46,425 nt of DNA, from NCBI GenBank assembly GCA_018813065.1, contig JAHJCH010000150.1, positions 1 through 46,425 of the forward strand, written 5' to 3'. Shown here piece after piece: positions 24,351-37,650 of this stretch. Position 1 is the stretch's first letter. Every line of letters starts with the position of its first letter. A model generated the notes under the pieces. That model saw only the letters and a program-made list of their open reading frames with translations. It had not been told where the DNA came from and did not search any database. The translations under genes and the position numbers were made by a program. The DNA comes from Myxococcota bacterium. GTDB lineage: Bacteria > Myxococcota_A > Bradymonadia > UBA7976 > UBA1532.

Positions 24351-25504
24351 GTGAAGCGGCGATTTTTAGGGTTCCTCCTCGTTCTCTCTTTCCCCCTCGG
24401 CCAGAGCCCAGCTCAGCCACAGGAGACGGGGAGCGATGAGGCCTACCAAGCGGCGAAGAAGAGAGCCGCGCAGGCCTTTAATAACGGCGAGTTTGAAGAG
24501 GCGGCGCTCTTCTTCAAGGAGGCCTTTGACGTTCAACCACGAGGTAACCTCCTCTATAACATCGGCTTTTGCTTTGAGAAAGCCAATAATCTGCCCAACG
24601 CGGTGCGCTTCTATCAGCGGTTCGTCGAGGCGATGCCCAGTGACCCAAAGCGCGGCGCGGTGCAAGAGAAGATCAACGAGATTAAATTACAGCTCAAGGA
24701 CCTCTATGTCACCGTTAACGTCACCTCCAACCCTCCAGGCGCCTTGATCTTCATCGACGCCAAGTCCAACGGCGTGATGGGCAAGGCGCCGCTGAGCTTT
24801 GAGCTTTTGCCCGGGGTCTATCACATCCTCGCCGAGCTGGAGGGCTATGAGCTGGCCAAGAAGAAGATCACGCTGGAGGATGCCCGTCAAGCCCAGGTGA
24901 GCCTGTCGCTGGTCTCCAGCGCGCGGGTCGGCTCCGTGACCTTCGTCATCCCCCTGCGCGGCGCCAAGCTCTTGGTGGACGGCGAGCTTTTGGGGCTGAG
25001 CCCCTTCGCCGAGCCGCAGCGGCTCAAGCAGGGCGCCCGCAAGGTTGAGGTGATCGCCGAGGGGCAGAAGCCTTGGCGGCGCGAGATCCAGGTCAAGGCC
25101 GGTCAGGCGCAGCGCGTGGAGGTGAGCTTCGCTGGCGATGAGGCTTATAGCGGCGGCGGCGGCGGCGGCGGCGGCAGCGTCTGGCCTTGGGTGACGATGG
25201 GCACCGGCGGCGCGCTCCTGTTGACAGGGGGCTTCTTCGGCCTTCAGGCCCAGAGCCTCTACGGCCAGCTCGAGGACAAGCGCGACAGCGATCAGCTCAT
25301 CGCCCCTCAAGACATCGACACCGGCAACAGCCGCGTCAGCACCGCCAACATCCTCCTCGGCGCCGGGTCCGTGATCGTCACCGGCGGCTTGGTGTGGTGG
25401 TTCTTTGATCGTAAGCCCAGCGACAGCGCCGTAGACGCGCTGCCGTTGCTGGGCCTCGCCCCACAGGATGGCGGGGCGCGCTTTCAGCTCCAGGGGGCCT
25501 TCTG

Positions 25505-25505
<1 letters not shown>
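24351..25505 (+). CDS. Signal-peptide TPR/PEGA protein (module C)
   Basis: 384 residues: signal peptide (GTG start, GGAGG five bases away), two to three TPRs (FNNGEFEEAALFFKEAF, LLYNIGFCFEKANNLPNAVRF) and a helical linker. Two PEGA-type beta domains follow (VNVTSNPPGALIFIDAKSNG with APLSFELLPGVYHI, and GAKLLVDGELLGLSPFAEP). Then come a Gly-rich hinge, two hydrophobic segments (WPWVTMGTGGALLLTGGFF and ILLGAGSVIVTGGLVWWFF), and the C-terminus FQLQGAF. This is the same plan as the TPR proteins of modules A and B, with PEGA domains added. The stop shares a base with the propeller lipoprotein start (TGATG). Confidence 0.87.
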
Positions 25506-28942
<3,437 letters not shown>

Positions 28943-28950
28943 GGGGCATG

Positions 28951-30450
<1,500 letters not shown>

Positions 30451-30456
30451 ACGGTC

Positions 30457-30511
30457 TTGTCTCGGCGTTGAGAGGGTGATAGCTTAGCGCGAGCCGGGCC
30501 GAGTCCGGCTC
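30457..30511 (+). promoter_or_regulatory. Candidate mglBA promoter with a downstream hairpin
   Basis: TTGTCT (30457-30462), 17-bp spacer and TAGCTT (30480-30485) is a weak promoter match. Just after it, GAGCCGG (30491-30497) and CCGGCTC (30505-30511) form a seven-base stem with a seven-base loop. No T-run follows, so the hairpin is more likely a leader structure or protein site than a terminator for the kinase gene. Confidence 0.35.
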
Positions 30512-30570
30512 CAGGAGTCAAATATCATCCATTATCATGCGCACCCACAGATCGCGCAGGAAGCCGTTCA

Positions 30571-31050
30571 ATGAACACTCAATTCGTTCTCTTTGAGCAA
30601 GAGCACGCGCAAGTCGTCAAGGTCTGTGACGCGCTGCAAGCTGATGCTTCCGCGAAGGCTGTCTTCCTGGTTGACAAGAATGGACAGCTCCTCGCCAGCG
30701 GCGGTGACACCAACGGGATGGACACCACCTCTTTGGCCAGCCTCACAGCCGGGAACATCGCCGCGACAGGGGGCCTCGCGCAGCTCCTCGGCGAGAAAGA
30801 ATTTGCCATCCAGTTCCATGAGGGCGAGAGTGACAATATCCACATCTCACTCGTGGATCAGCGCGTCATTCTGGTGGTGATTTTTGATGAGCGTTCCTCC
30901 CTTGGCCTTGTCCGCCTGCGTGTTCGTCGTAGCTCCGGCGAGCTGGCGAAGATCTTTGAGAAAATCAACACAAAAGCAGAAGAGCAGGGGTCCACGGTGT
31001 TCTCTGAGATCACCGACGATGACATCGACAACCTCTTTGGCGATATGTGA
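30571..31050 (+). CDS. mglB: Roadblock/LC7 protein MglB
   Basis: 159-residue roadblock-fold protein, the GTPase-activating partner of MglA in Myxococcus polarity. It shows VFLVDKNGQLLASGG, TTSLASLTAGNIAATGGLAQLLGEKEF, VILVVIFDERSSLGLVRLRV and the characteristic acidic C-terminal tail DDDIDNLFGDM. The match to remembered M. xanthus MglB is strong throughout. AGGAAG precedes the ATG. mglA starts 6 bp after its stop, the usual mglBA order. It would act in the cytoplasm, localised at a cell pole. Confidence 0.95.
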   Translation: MNTQFVLFEQEHAQVVKVCDALQADASAKAVFLVDKNGQLLASGGDTNGMDTTSLASLTAGNIAATGGLAQLLGEKEFAIQFHEGESDNIHISLVDQRVILVVIFDERSSLGLVRLRVRRSSGELAKIFEKINTKAEEQGSTVFSEITDDDIDNLFGDM

Positions 31051-31056
31051 TCTGTA

Positions 31057-31644
31057 ATGTCGTTCATCAACTACTCTTCTCGCGAGATCAACTGTAAGAT
31101 TGTCTATTACGGGCCTGGTCTCTGCGGAAAAACCACGAACCTTCAATATATCTTCGCCAAGACCAACCCAGAGGCCAAGGGGAAGATGATCTCCCTGGAG
31201 ACGGAGACGGAGAGGACCCTCTTCTTCGACTTTTTGCCGCTCTCTTTAGGTGAGATTCGTGGATTTAAGACCCGCTTCCACCTTTATACGGTCCCTGGTC
31301 AGGTCTTTTATGACGCCAGCCGTAAGTTGATCCTCAAAGGCGTCGATGGGGTCGTCTTCGTCGCAGACTCACAGGTTGAGCGTATGGACGCCAACTCGGA
31401 GAGCCTCGATAACCTGCGCGAGAACCTCGCCGAGCAGGGCTATGACCTCGATAAGATCCCTTACGTGGTTCAGTATAATAAGCGGGACCTGCCCACCGCC
31501 GTGGACGCCGATTATATGCGGGATCTGCTCAATCCCACTCGCGTCCCAGATTATGAGGCCGTCGCGACGACGGGCGTGGGCGTCTTTGATACGCTCAAGG
31601 CCGTCGCTAAGCAGGTCCTCGTCGAGCTTAAGCGCGGGCGTTGA
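31057..31644 (+). CDS. mglA: Small Ras-like GTPase MglA
   Basis: 195-residue GTPase that sets cell polarity and motility direction in myxobacteria. P-loop [16 protein letters not shown] (from Gly19), catalytic residues Arg53 (TETERTLFF) and Gln82 ([13 protein letters not shown]), and NKRD guanine specificity motif. These are the same numbered residues I recall from M. xanthus MglA. Residue 24 region GKTT is intact, so GTP binding is expected. It is translated from the same unit as mglB. The flagellins elsewhere in the window leave open whether it controls gliding, pili or flagellar polarity here. Confidence 0.96.
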   Translation: MSFINYSSREINCKIVYYGPGLCGKTTNLQYIFAKTNPEAKGKMISLETETERTLFFDFLPLSLGEIRGFKTRFHLYTVPGQVFYDASRKLILKGVDGVVFVADSQVERMDANSESLDNLRENLAEQGYDLDKIPYVVQYNKRDLPTAVDADYMRDLLNPTRVPDYEAVATTGVGVFDTLKAVAKQVLVELKRGR

Positions 31645-31662
31645 GCCCTGCCTGCTTCAACT

Positions 31663-33192
31663 TCAATAGATATCCAGCGCGCCGATCTCCGCCTCAACCG
31701 CGTCTAAGATGGCTTGACTCTTCACCAAAGCCTTCATCGCGTTGTGGTCATTGTAGAGCGGGCGATCAATCTCCAAGAAGTCCACATGCTCGCGGATCTT
31801 CGCCTTGGCGGTCTGCACACCGCGTCCAGGCTGATAGCTGCGCAGATCCAACGCTTGGGCGGCGGCCATCAGCTCGATCCCCAAGACGCCCATGGCGTTG
31901 TCGAGGATCTGCTGGCTCTTAAGCGCGGAGTTCATCCCCATGGAGACAAAGTCTTCTTGGTCGGCGGCGGCGGGGATCGACTGAATGAAGGCGGGCGCGG
32001 AGAGGATGCGCTGCTCCACGATCTGCATATCCGCCGTGTATTGGCTGAGCATCATCCCCGAGAAGAAGCCCGCGCGCTTGCTGAGGAAGGGCGGCAGGCC
32101 CGCGCTGAGGGCGGGGTTCGTCAGGCGGTTGAGGCGGCGCTCAGAGAGCACGCTGACCATGGTGATCGCCGCGCCGAGGGTGTCGATGGGCAGGCTGACG
32201 GGGGTGCCTTGGAAGTTGGCGCCGGTGAGGATCTCATGGGCGTCGGGCAAGAAGATGGGGTTGTCGCCGACGCCGTTGATCTCGATCTCCAGCTGCGCGC
32301 GGGTCCAGCGCAGCTGATCGCGCGCGGCGCCGATGACCTGGGGGGTGCTGCGCATACTGTAGGCGTCTTGGACGCGCACAGGCTCGACCCCTGAGAGCAG
32401 ATCCGAGCCCGCCATCAGCCGCCGCAGGTTGCGCGCAGAGGTCACGGCCCCTTGGAAGCCGCGCAGGGTGTGGAGGCGCTCATCATAGGGCTTCATGTTG
32501 GCCCGCAGCGCCTCAAGGCTCATCGCCGCGCCGATCTCCGCCTGCTTGATCCAGCGCTCGGTCTCATAGGCGAGGAGGCAGCCGATGGCCGTCAGCACGT
32601 TTGAGCCGTTGATCGTCGCCAAGCCATCACGGGCCTCAAGGCCAGGCGCCTCGATCCCCGCGCGGCGCAGCGCCTCGGCCCCTGGCAGCCGCTCGCCCTG
32701 ATAGAAGGCCTCGCCCTCGCCCATCATCAACAGCGCGATCTGGCTCATCGGGGCGAGATCCCCCGAGGCGCCCACCGAGCCCTTGGAGCAGACCACCGGG
32801 GTGACGCCCTTGTTGAGCATGGCCATGAGCGTTTGAGTGATCTCAAGGCGACAGGCTGAGTGCCCGTGGCTCTGAACCTGGGCGCGCAGCAGCATCGCCG
32901 CGCGCACGACGGGGATCGGCATCGGCTCGCCGATGCCCGCCGCGTGGTTATAGACGAGGTAGCGCTGGAAGGCGCGGACCTCCTCCTCGTCCAAGCGCAC
33001 CTCGGAGAACTCGCCGATCCCCGTGTTGACCCCATACATCGTCTCGCCGGCGTCGAGGCGCTCCTCGATGAAGCGCCGACACCGCGCGATCCGCGCCGCG
33101 GCCTCCGAGTCGAGGGCGACGACAGCGCCTTGATGCGCGACGAGGTGGACATGCTCCAGCGTAAGGTCCTGGCCGATGGTGACTAAGCTCAT
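31663..33192 (-). CDS. hutH: Histidine/aromatic amino acid ammonia-lyase
   Basis: 509 residues, the normal HutH length. The MIO cofactor tripeptide Ala142-Ser143-Gly144 lies in GSVGASGDLAP at the standard position, Tyr53 in MYGVNTGIGEFS is the catalytic base, and QEDFVSMG is present. The segment IVEQRIL keeps the Glu usual in histidine lyases, but the specificity loop reads YNHAAGIGEP, and IVEQRILSAPAF departs from the usual SENKVLAHPAS. Histidine is likely but tyrosine or phenylalanine is not excluded. No other hut genes lie nearby. GGAGG is five bases before the ATG, and a good promoter and dyad sit upstream. Confidence 0.88.
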   Translation of the reverse strand: MSLVTIGQDLTLEHVHLVAHQGAVVALDSEAAARIARCRRFIEERLDAGETMYGVNTGIGEFSEVRLDEEEVRAFQRYLVYNHAAGIGEPMPIPVVRAAMLLRAQVQSHGHSACRLEITQTLMAMLNKGVTPVVCSKGSVGASGDLAPMSQIALLMMGEGEAFYQGERLPGAEALRRAGIEAPGLEARDGLATINGSNVLTAIGCLLAYETERWIKQAEIGAAMSLEALRANMKPYDERLHTLRGFQGAVTSARNLRRLMAGSDLLSGVEPVRVQDAYSMRSTPQVIGAARDQLRWTRAQLEIEINGVGDNPIFLPDAHEILTGANFQGTPVSLPIDTLGAAITMVSVLSERRLNRLTNPALSAGLPPFLSKRAGFFSGMMLSQYTADMQIVEQRILSAPAFIQSIPAAADQEDFVSMGMNSALKSQQILDNAMGVLGIELMAAAQALDLRSYQPGRGVQTAKAKIREHVDFLEIDRPLYNDHNAMKALVKSQAILDAVEAEIGALDIY

Positions 33193-33218
33193 ATGAGCCT
33201 CCGAATCTGGTCCACGGC

Positions 33219-33247
33219 TGGATAACGCGCTGGCTGTCGCGCGTCAA
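33219..33247 (-). promoter_or_regulatory. Promoter for the ammonia-lyase gene
   Basis: On the minus strand TTGACG (33247-33242), 17-bp spacer and TATCCA (33224-33219). Transcription would start near 33212, giving a leader of about 20 bases that includes the GGAGG site. Confidence 0.55.
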
Positions 33248-33251
33248 TGAA

Positions 33252-33271
33252 GCAATCTTTAAAGAGATTGC
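33252..33271. promoter_or_regulatory. Operator-like dyad upstream of the lyase promoter
   Basis: GCAATCT (33252-33258), six-base spacer, AGATTGC (33265-33271): perfect seven-base arms. It sits four to five bases upstream of the lyase -35 box and also upstream of the divergent TPR gene of module B, so it could bind a dimeric regulator of either or both. Confidence 0.45.
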
Positions 33272-33325
33272 GCCCTCTCATAGCGCGGTTTAACATCCCA
33301 CCCCTTACAACCTCGGGGGGTGTTT

Positions 33326-34057
33326 ATGAGGTGGCTCCTGCTCCTCGGCCTGATCTTCATCGGCGTCGCCTACGCGCAGCCTCAGGAGGCGGAGGGCTCA
33401 GTAGAGGCGCTGGCGCAAGCGGGCGCGGAGGCGTACCGCGACGGCGACTATGCCAAGGCCGTGGGTTTTTATATCAAGGCCCACCAACTCCAGCCCAACG
33501 CCCCATTGGTCTATAACATCGCGCTGATCTATGAGCGCAAAATTCAAGATCCAGAGCTCGCCATCCAGTTTTATCGGCGTTACATCGGCAGCGAGGACGT
33601 CGATCCCAACAAGATCCCCGAGGTCAACGCCCGCATCCAAAAGCTCAAGGCCGAGATCGAAGCCAAGAAGCGCGCCGCGCTCGTCGCGCCGCCCCCCAAG
33701 GAGGGCGATCCAGGCGTGGGCGTGGGCATAGGGGCCGCCACGCCGCCGCCCACCTCAAGCAACCTCGGCCCTTGGCTGCTGATCGGCGCAGGCGCGGCGT
33801 TGACCCTCACGGGGGCGGTCTTTGGTGGCTTGGCGAGCGGTGAGGCGGATGACTTCAGCGCGGCCGAGGGCCTCGATGACAAGCTCGATCACCGCGACGC
33901 GGGCCAGACCTACGCCTTAACCGCCGACGCCTTGATGGGCGCTGGCGTCCTGAGCCTCGGGATCGGCGCCCTCTTCCTCTTCAGCGGTGGCGATCAAAGC
34001 GTGGGCTTCCTCCCTCAAGCGGACGGCGGCCTCTTGATGATGGGAGGTGAGCTGTGA
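33326..34057 (+). CDS. Signal-peptide TPR protein with C-terminal hydrophobic pair (module B)
   Basis: 243 residues from ATG 33326 (GGGGGG five bases upstream). Signal peptide MRWLLLLGLIFIGVAYAQ, TPRs (AEAYRDGDYAKAVGFYIKAH, LVYNIALIYERKIQDPELAIQFYRRY), charged helix, Pro/Gly linker, then two hydrophobic segments (LGPWLLIGAGAALTLTGAV and ALMGAGVLSLGIGALFLF) and a short tail. No PEGA domain. Architecture parallels 15133-15906 and 24351-25505. The stop overlaps the next gene's GTG start (GTGA), implying coupled translation with the solute-binding lipoprotein. Confidence 0.83.
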   Translation: MRWLLLLGLIFIGVAYAQPQEAEGSVEALAQAGAEAYRDGDYAKAVGFYIKAHQLQPNAPLVYNIALIYERKIQDPELAIQFYRRYIGSEDVDPNKIPEVNARIQKLKAEIEAKKRAALVAPPPKEGDPGVGVGIGAATPPPTSSNLGPWLLIGAGAALTLTGAVFGGLASGEADDFSAAEGLDDKLDHRDAGQTYALTADALMGAGVLSLGIGALFLFSGGDQSVGFLPQADGGLLMMGGEL

Positions 34058-35571
34058 AGCGCGCCGCCCGTGCCCTCCTCAGCGCGCTGCTGCTCCTGGG
34101 GGGCTGCTCACTCAGCCTCGACTTTGAAGACGAGTGCCAGACCGATGAGGACTGCCTCGCCCATGGCTGGGCGCGCTACTGCAAGTCCAAGCTCTGCGTC
34201 GCCTCTGAGATGAGCGAGCTGATCGACACGGTCCACTGTCAGCGTGTCTACCCCGAGGGCTTCGATCGCAGCCAAGGCATCCTCTTAGGCACGCTGCTGC
34301 CCAGCACGGGCGCCTTGGAGAACTTCGGCCCACCCATGGAGGAGGCCGTCTACCTCGCCATCGACGAGATCAACCAAGCGGGGGGCATCGCGGGGCGCAA
34401 GCTCGGCGTCCTCTCCTGCGACTCGGGCACAGATCCAGACACCGCCGCCGCCGCCGCCCGTCACCTCGCCGAGGTCGCGCGGGTGCCTGCGGTCATTGGC
34501 CCCGCCAGCAGCGGCATCGCCACGCACGCCTTCACCGAGGTGTTTCATGACGCGGGGGTGTTGCTCATCAGCCCCTCGGCCACGGCCCCCTCGATCACCA
34601 ACCTCCCTGACAACGGCCTCTTCTGGCGCACCGCGCCCACCGACGCCTTCCAGGGCGCGGCCATCGCCGCCCACCTCCAAGCCAGCGCCTTTGAGCGCAT
34701 CGCCGTGATTAACCGAGATGACGCCTATGGCAACGGGCTTAAGAACGTCATTGAGTCGATGTACTGCGTCGATCAGCTCACCTGCGAAGACACACGCTAC
34801 CTCGCCCGCACATACCGCATTGACTCGGACACGGCCATCGGCACGGATCAAGCGAAGATCATTACAGAGCTGACACAGTTCAATCCCAGCGTGATTGTGC
34901 TGATTGGGCTGCTTGAAGATGGATTTAACTTCTTAAACATTCTTGAAGAGGATGTACTCACTCAGTTTATTGTCTCAGATGGCCTTAAAGACCCCAAACT
35001 CTTTGAACTCAATAATGACAACATCAAAGATCGCCTCTTAGGGACGGCGCCCGCGTCCCCTGCGGGCGATAATTATCAACAATTTGTGCTCAGGTATAAG
35101 TCAAAATACAGTGGTAAAACACCCAATATATTTACACCGCAGTCCTATGACGCCCTCTATGTCCTGGCCTACGCGGTCGGCGCGCATCCATCAGGCCAGC
35201 GACCCACAGGCGCCTCAATCGCCGCCAATCTCAAGCGATTAACAGGCGGTGAACGCTTTAACGTCGGAGAGAACAGCTTTAACACGGTCCTTGAGATATT
35301 GCGCAGCGGGGCGACCTCCAGGGTGAACATCGACGGCGCCTCTGGGCCGCTCGACTTTGATCCTGAGACGGGTGAGGCGCCTTCAGACATTGAAGCCTGG
35401 CGCTTAGACACCACCGAGCAGAAGATCGTCAGCCTGGGGATCCTCTACTCCGCCGAAGGCGAACACTTTAACCTCAACGCGCCGCTGCCGAACCCGGACG
35501 CGGGCTTAGAGGACGCCACGCCGAGCGCCCCAGACGCGGGCTTAGCAGACGCCGCCGCGCCTGATGCTTAA
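34054..35571 (+). CDS. Leu/Ile/Val-type solute-binding lipoprotein, orphan sensor (module B)
   Basis: 505-residue predicted lipoprotein (LLLGGC, Cys18). A short Cys-rich segment (CQTDEDCLAHGWARYCKSKLC) precedes a type-1 periplasmic binding protein domain: ILLGTLLPSTGALENFG, AIDEINQAGGIAGRKLGV, VIGPASSGIA, LLISPSATAPSIT, and TPQSYDALYVLAYAV. The tail repeats PDAGLxDA. The same mini-domain plus binding fold occurs in 13661-15133. No ABC permease or ATPase is adjacent; instead a TPR gene precedes and a kinase gene follows after 18 bp. Codons ~270-360 are unusually AT-rich. Proposed role: ligand sensor for the kinase (inference). Confidence 0.88.
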   Translation: MKRAARALLSALLLLGGCSLSLDFEDECQTDEDCLAHGWARYCKSKLCVASEMSELIDTVHCQRVYPEGFDRSQGILLGTLLPSTGALENFGPPMEEAVYLAIDEINQAGGIAGRKLGVLSCDSGTDPDTAAAAARHLAEVARVPAVIGPASSGIATHAFTEVFHDAGVLLISPSATAPSITNLPDNGLFWRTAPTDAFQGAAIAAHLQASAFERIAVINRDDAYGNGLKNVIESMYCVDQLTCEDTRYLARTYRIDSDTAIGTDQAKIITELTQFNPSVIVLIGLLEDGFNFLNILEEDVLTQFIVSDGLKDPKLFELNNDNIKDRLLGTAPASPAGDNYQQFVLRYKSKYSGKTPNIFTPQSYDALYVLAYAVGAHPSGQRPTGASIAANLKRLTGGERFNVGENSFNTVLEILRSGATSRVNIDGASGPLDFDPETGEAPSDIEAWRLDTTEQKIVSLGILYSAEGEHFNLNAPLPNPDAGLEDATPSAPDAGLADAAAPDA

Positions 35572-35589
35572 ACAAACAGGCCGCCCTTC

Positions 35590-37650
35590 ATGAAGATATC
35601 CATTGAGATGCGCCGCGCGGGGCGCGTCGTGACCCTGGAGAGCGCGCTGCTGGGCGACGCGCTCTCTGTGACGATCTCAAGCGGGGGGGCGACGCTGCAC
35701 CAGATCAGCCGCGCGCCCATCGGAGACGAGCCCATCTCGGCGCAGCTGGAGGCGCTCCACGATGAGCTTAAGACCAGCCTCCAGCGCGGTGACTTTGATG
35801 ATCTGATCCGGCTTGACGCCCGCGACCCTCAGCCCCCCTCCTCGCCGCCGCTGAGGCCGCTCAGCGACAGCGACGCGCCGCTGAGCGAGGCTCACCCAGG
35901 CCCCGCCAAGCGCTGCCCACGCTGCGGGCTGCGCTATGAGGCCACGCGGCAGCGCTGCCCCAAGGACGGCAAGTCGCTGGTCGATGATCTCACGGGGGAG
36001 ATCATTGGGGGGCGCTACGCCGTCAAGCAGCTCATCGGCGTCGGCGGGATGAACAGCACGGTCTGGAAGGCGTGGCAGACCTCCACCGAGCGGCCCATCG
36101 CCCTCAAGCTGCTGCCCAACCCCGATCAGCACGCCGCCGAGCGCTTCGCCCGAGGCGCCAAGATCGCCAGCAACCTCAACCACCCCAACATCACCACCAT
36201 CCATGACTATGGCGTCTCTGGAGATCACTTCTTCTTAGCCATGGAGCTTTTGGAGGGCCAAAGCCTCCACGCGCTCCTCAAGCAGCTGCCTTGGCTGCGG
36301 GCGGAGCGGGCGCTGCACATCGCCGATCAGATCCTCAGGGCGCTGCAACACGCCCATGAGCGCCAGGTGGTCCACCGCGATCTCAAGCCGGGCAACCTCT
36401 TCCTGATCACGCGCAATGACGATCCAGACTTCGTCAAGATCGTGGACTTTGGCATCGCCAAGTTCGTCACCGGCGCCGACGAGGAGTTCGCCGAGCGGCT
36501 GGGCCATGACGTCACCGAGCAGCGCCAGATCTGCGGCACGCCGCGCTACATGGCCCCTGAGCAGATCACCCTCGGGGTGGTGGATCAGCGCACCGATCTT
36601 TACTCTGTCGGCGTGGTGCTCTACCGCATGTTGACGGGGCGGACCCCCTTTGAGGACGCCGACGCCCACAGCCTCTTCCGGGCGCACCTGCGAGACGATC
36701 CGCCGCGCTTCAGCGAGGTCCGCCCCTCGGTGACCATCCCCACGGCGGTGGAGGCGGTCGTCTTTCGCGCGTTGTCGAAGAACCCCGAGGATCGCTTCCG
36801 ATCGGCGGCGGAGATGCGCGCCGCGCTCAAGCAGATACGCCGCCAAGAGGGCTGGATAGAGGATCAGACCAGCGCGTCGATGACCTTAGATCACTCCTCG
36901 CTGCTGCTGCCCCCGCCGCACATCCAGGGCAAGAAGCCTCGCGGCCTGCTGTGGCGGATCGTCTCGCTCATCGCCTTCTTCGTGCTCCTCGGGCTCGTCA
37001 CGCTGCTGGGCCTCGACAAGCTGGATCGCCTGGCGGAGTCCCAAGAGGAGGGCGCGCGGCGGCTGACGACCCTTGAGCTCAACAGCGAGCCTGCCAAGGC
37101 CCAGGTCTACCGCGCGGGGCGCCTCTTGGGCGAGACGCCGCTGTCCTTGTCGCTGAGCCAAGCCCACCACCACCTCACGCTCAAGCACCCGCACGCTGAG
37201 GACACGATCCTGGAGCTGGATCTCAGCGAGGTCAGCGGCACGCTCAAGCACAGCGTCACGTTGACGCCCAAGCCCGACGCCGCGCCCAAGGACAGCGAGG
37301 CGTCGGACGCGGGCTTGATCCCGGATGCCCAGGTGAAGCCCGACGCGGGCTCACCCGAGCCCCCCAAGGTCAAGCCACCTCGCGCCAAGGGGAGTGTCGG
37401 GGCCAAGCTGACGGCCAAGGCCAAGGCCAAGCCTGAGCAGCCCAAGCCCAAGCCAGAGCCCAAGCCAGAGCCCAAGCCAGAGCCCAAGCCAGAGCCCAAG
37501 CCAGAGCCCAAAGCCACCAACCAGGGGGCGCGGATTCAGCTGCTTGACGAGCATGACGCGCCGCGCGATGGAGCGGCGAAGCCCACGCCGAGGCCCAAGC
37601 CCGCCTCCGATCAAGACAAACCCAAGATTGAGCTGCTTGACGATCTCTAA
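35590..37650 (+). CDS. Membrane Ser/Thr protein kinase with zinc ribbon and PEGA domain (module B)
   Basis: 686 residues. An N-terminal ~100-residue region of unknown fold leads into a zinc ribbon (CPRCGLRYEATRQRCPKDG; C109, C112, C123). The kinase domain has GVGGMNSTVW loop, ALK with Lys173, HRDLKPGN with Asp264, DFGIAK with Asp286 and MAPEQ. A transmembrane helix lies at ~452-475 (IVSLIAFFVLLGLVTLLGL), then a PEGA-type domain (NSEPAKAQVYRAGRLLGETPL), and a Pro/Lys tail with KPEP repeats. The end carries ARIQLLDEHD and KPKIELLDDL, resembling the tail of kinase A. The next gene begins within its last codons. Confidence 0.94.
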   Translation: MKISIEMRRAGRVVTLESALLGDALSVTISSGGATLHQISRAPIGDEPISAQLEALHDELKTSLQRGDFDDLIRLDARDPQPPSSPPLRPLSDSDAPLSEAHPGPAKRCPRCGLRYEATRQRCPKDGKSLVDDLTGEIIGGRYAVKQLIGVGGMNSTVWKAWQTSTERPIALKLLPNPDQHAAERFARGAKIASNLNHPNITTIHDYGVSGDHFFLAMELLEGQSLHALLKQLPWLRAERALHIADQILRALQHAHERQVVHRDLKPGNLFLITRNDDPDFVKIVDFGIAKFVTGADEEFAERLGHDVTEQRQICGTPRYMAPEQITLGVVDQRTDLYSVGVVLYRMLTGRTPFEDADAHSLFRAHLRDDPPRFSEVRPSVTIPTAVEAVVFRALSKNPEDRFRSAAEMRAALKQIRRQEGWIEDQTSASMTLDHSSLLLPPPHIQGKKPRGLLWRIVSLIAFFVLLGLVTLLGLDKLDRLAESQEEGARRLTTLELNSEPAKAQVYRAGRLLGETPLSLSLSQAHHHLTLKHPHAEDTILELDLSEVSGTLKHSVTLTPKPDAAPKDSEASDAGLIPDAQVKPDAGSPEPPKVKPPRAKGSVGAKLTAKAKAKPEQPKPKPEPKPEPKPEPKPEPKPEPKATNQGARIQLLDEHDAPRDGAAKPTPRPKPASDQDKPKIELLDDL
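37450..37509 (+). repeat. Five 12-bp tandem repeats (KPEP coding)
   Basis: Five identical 12-nt units (AAGCCAGAGCCC) encode Lys-Pro-Glu-Pro in the extracytoplasmic tail of kinase B. They probably form a rigid spacer crossing the periplasm or cell-wall zone. Confidence 0.93.

Noticed and set aside
30491-30511. Hairpin after kinase C as a terminator
   Set aside because: No T-run follows the stem; kept only as a leader structure.
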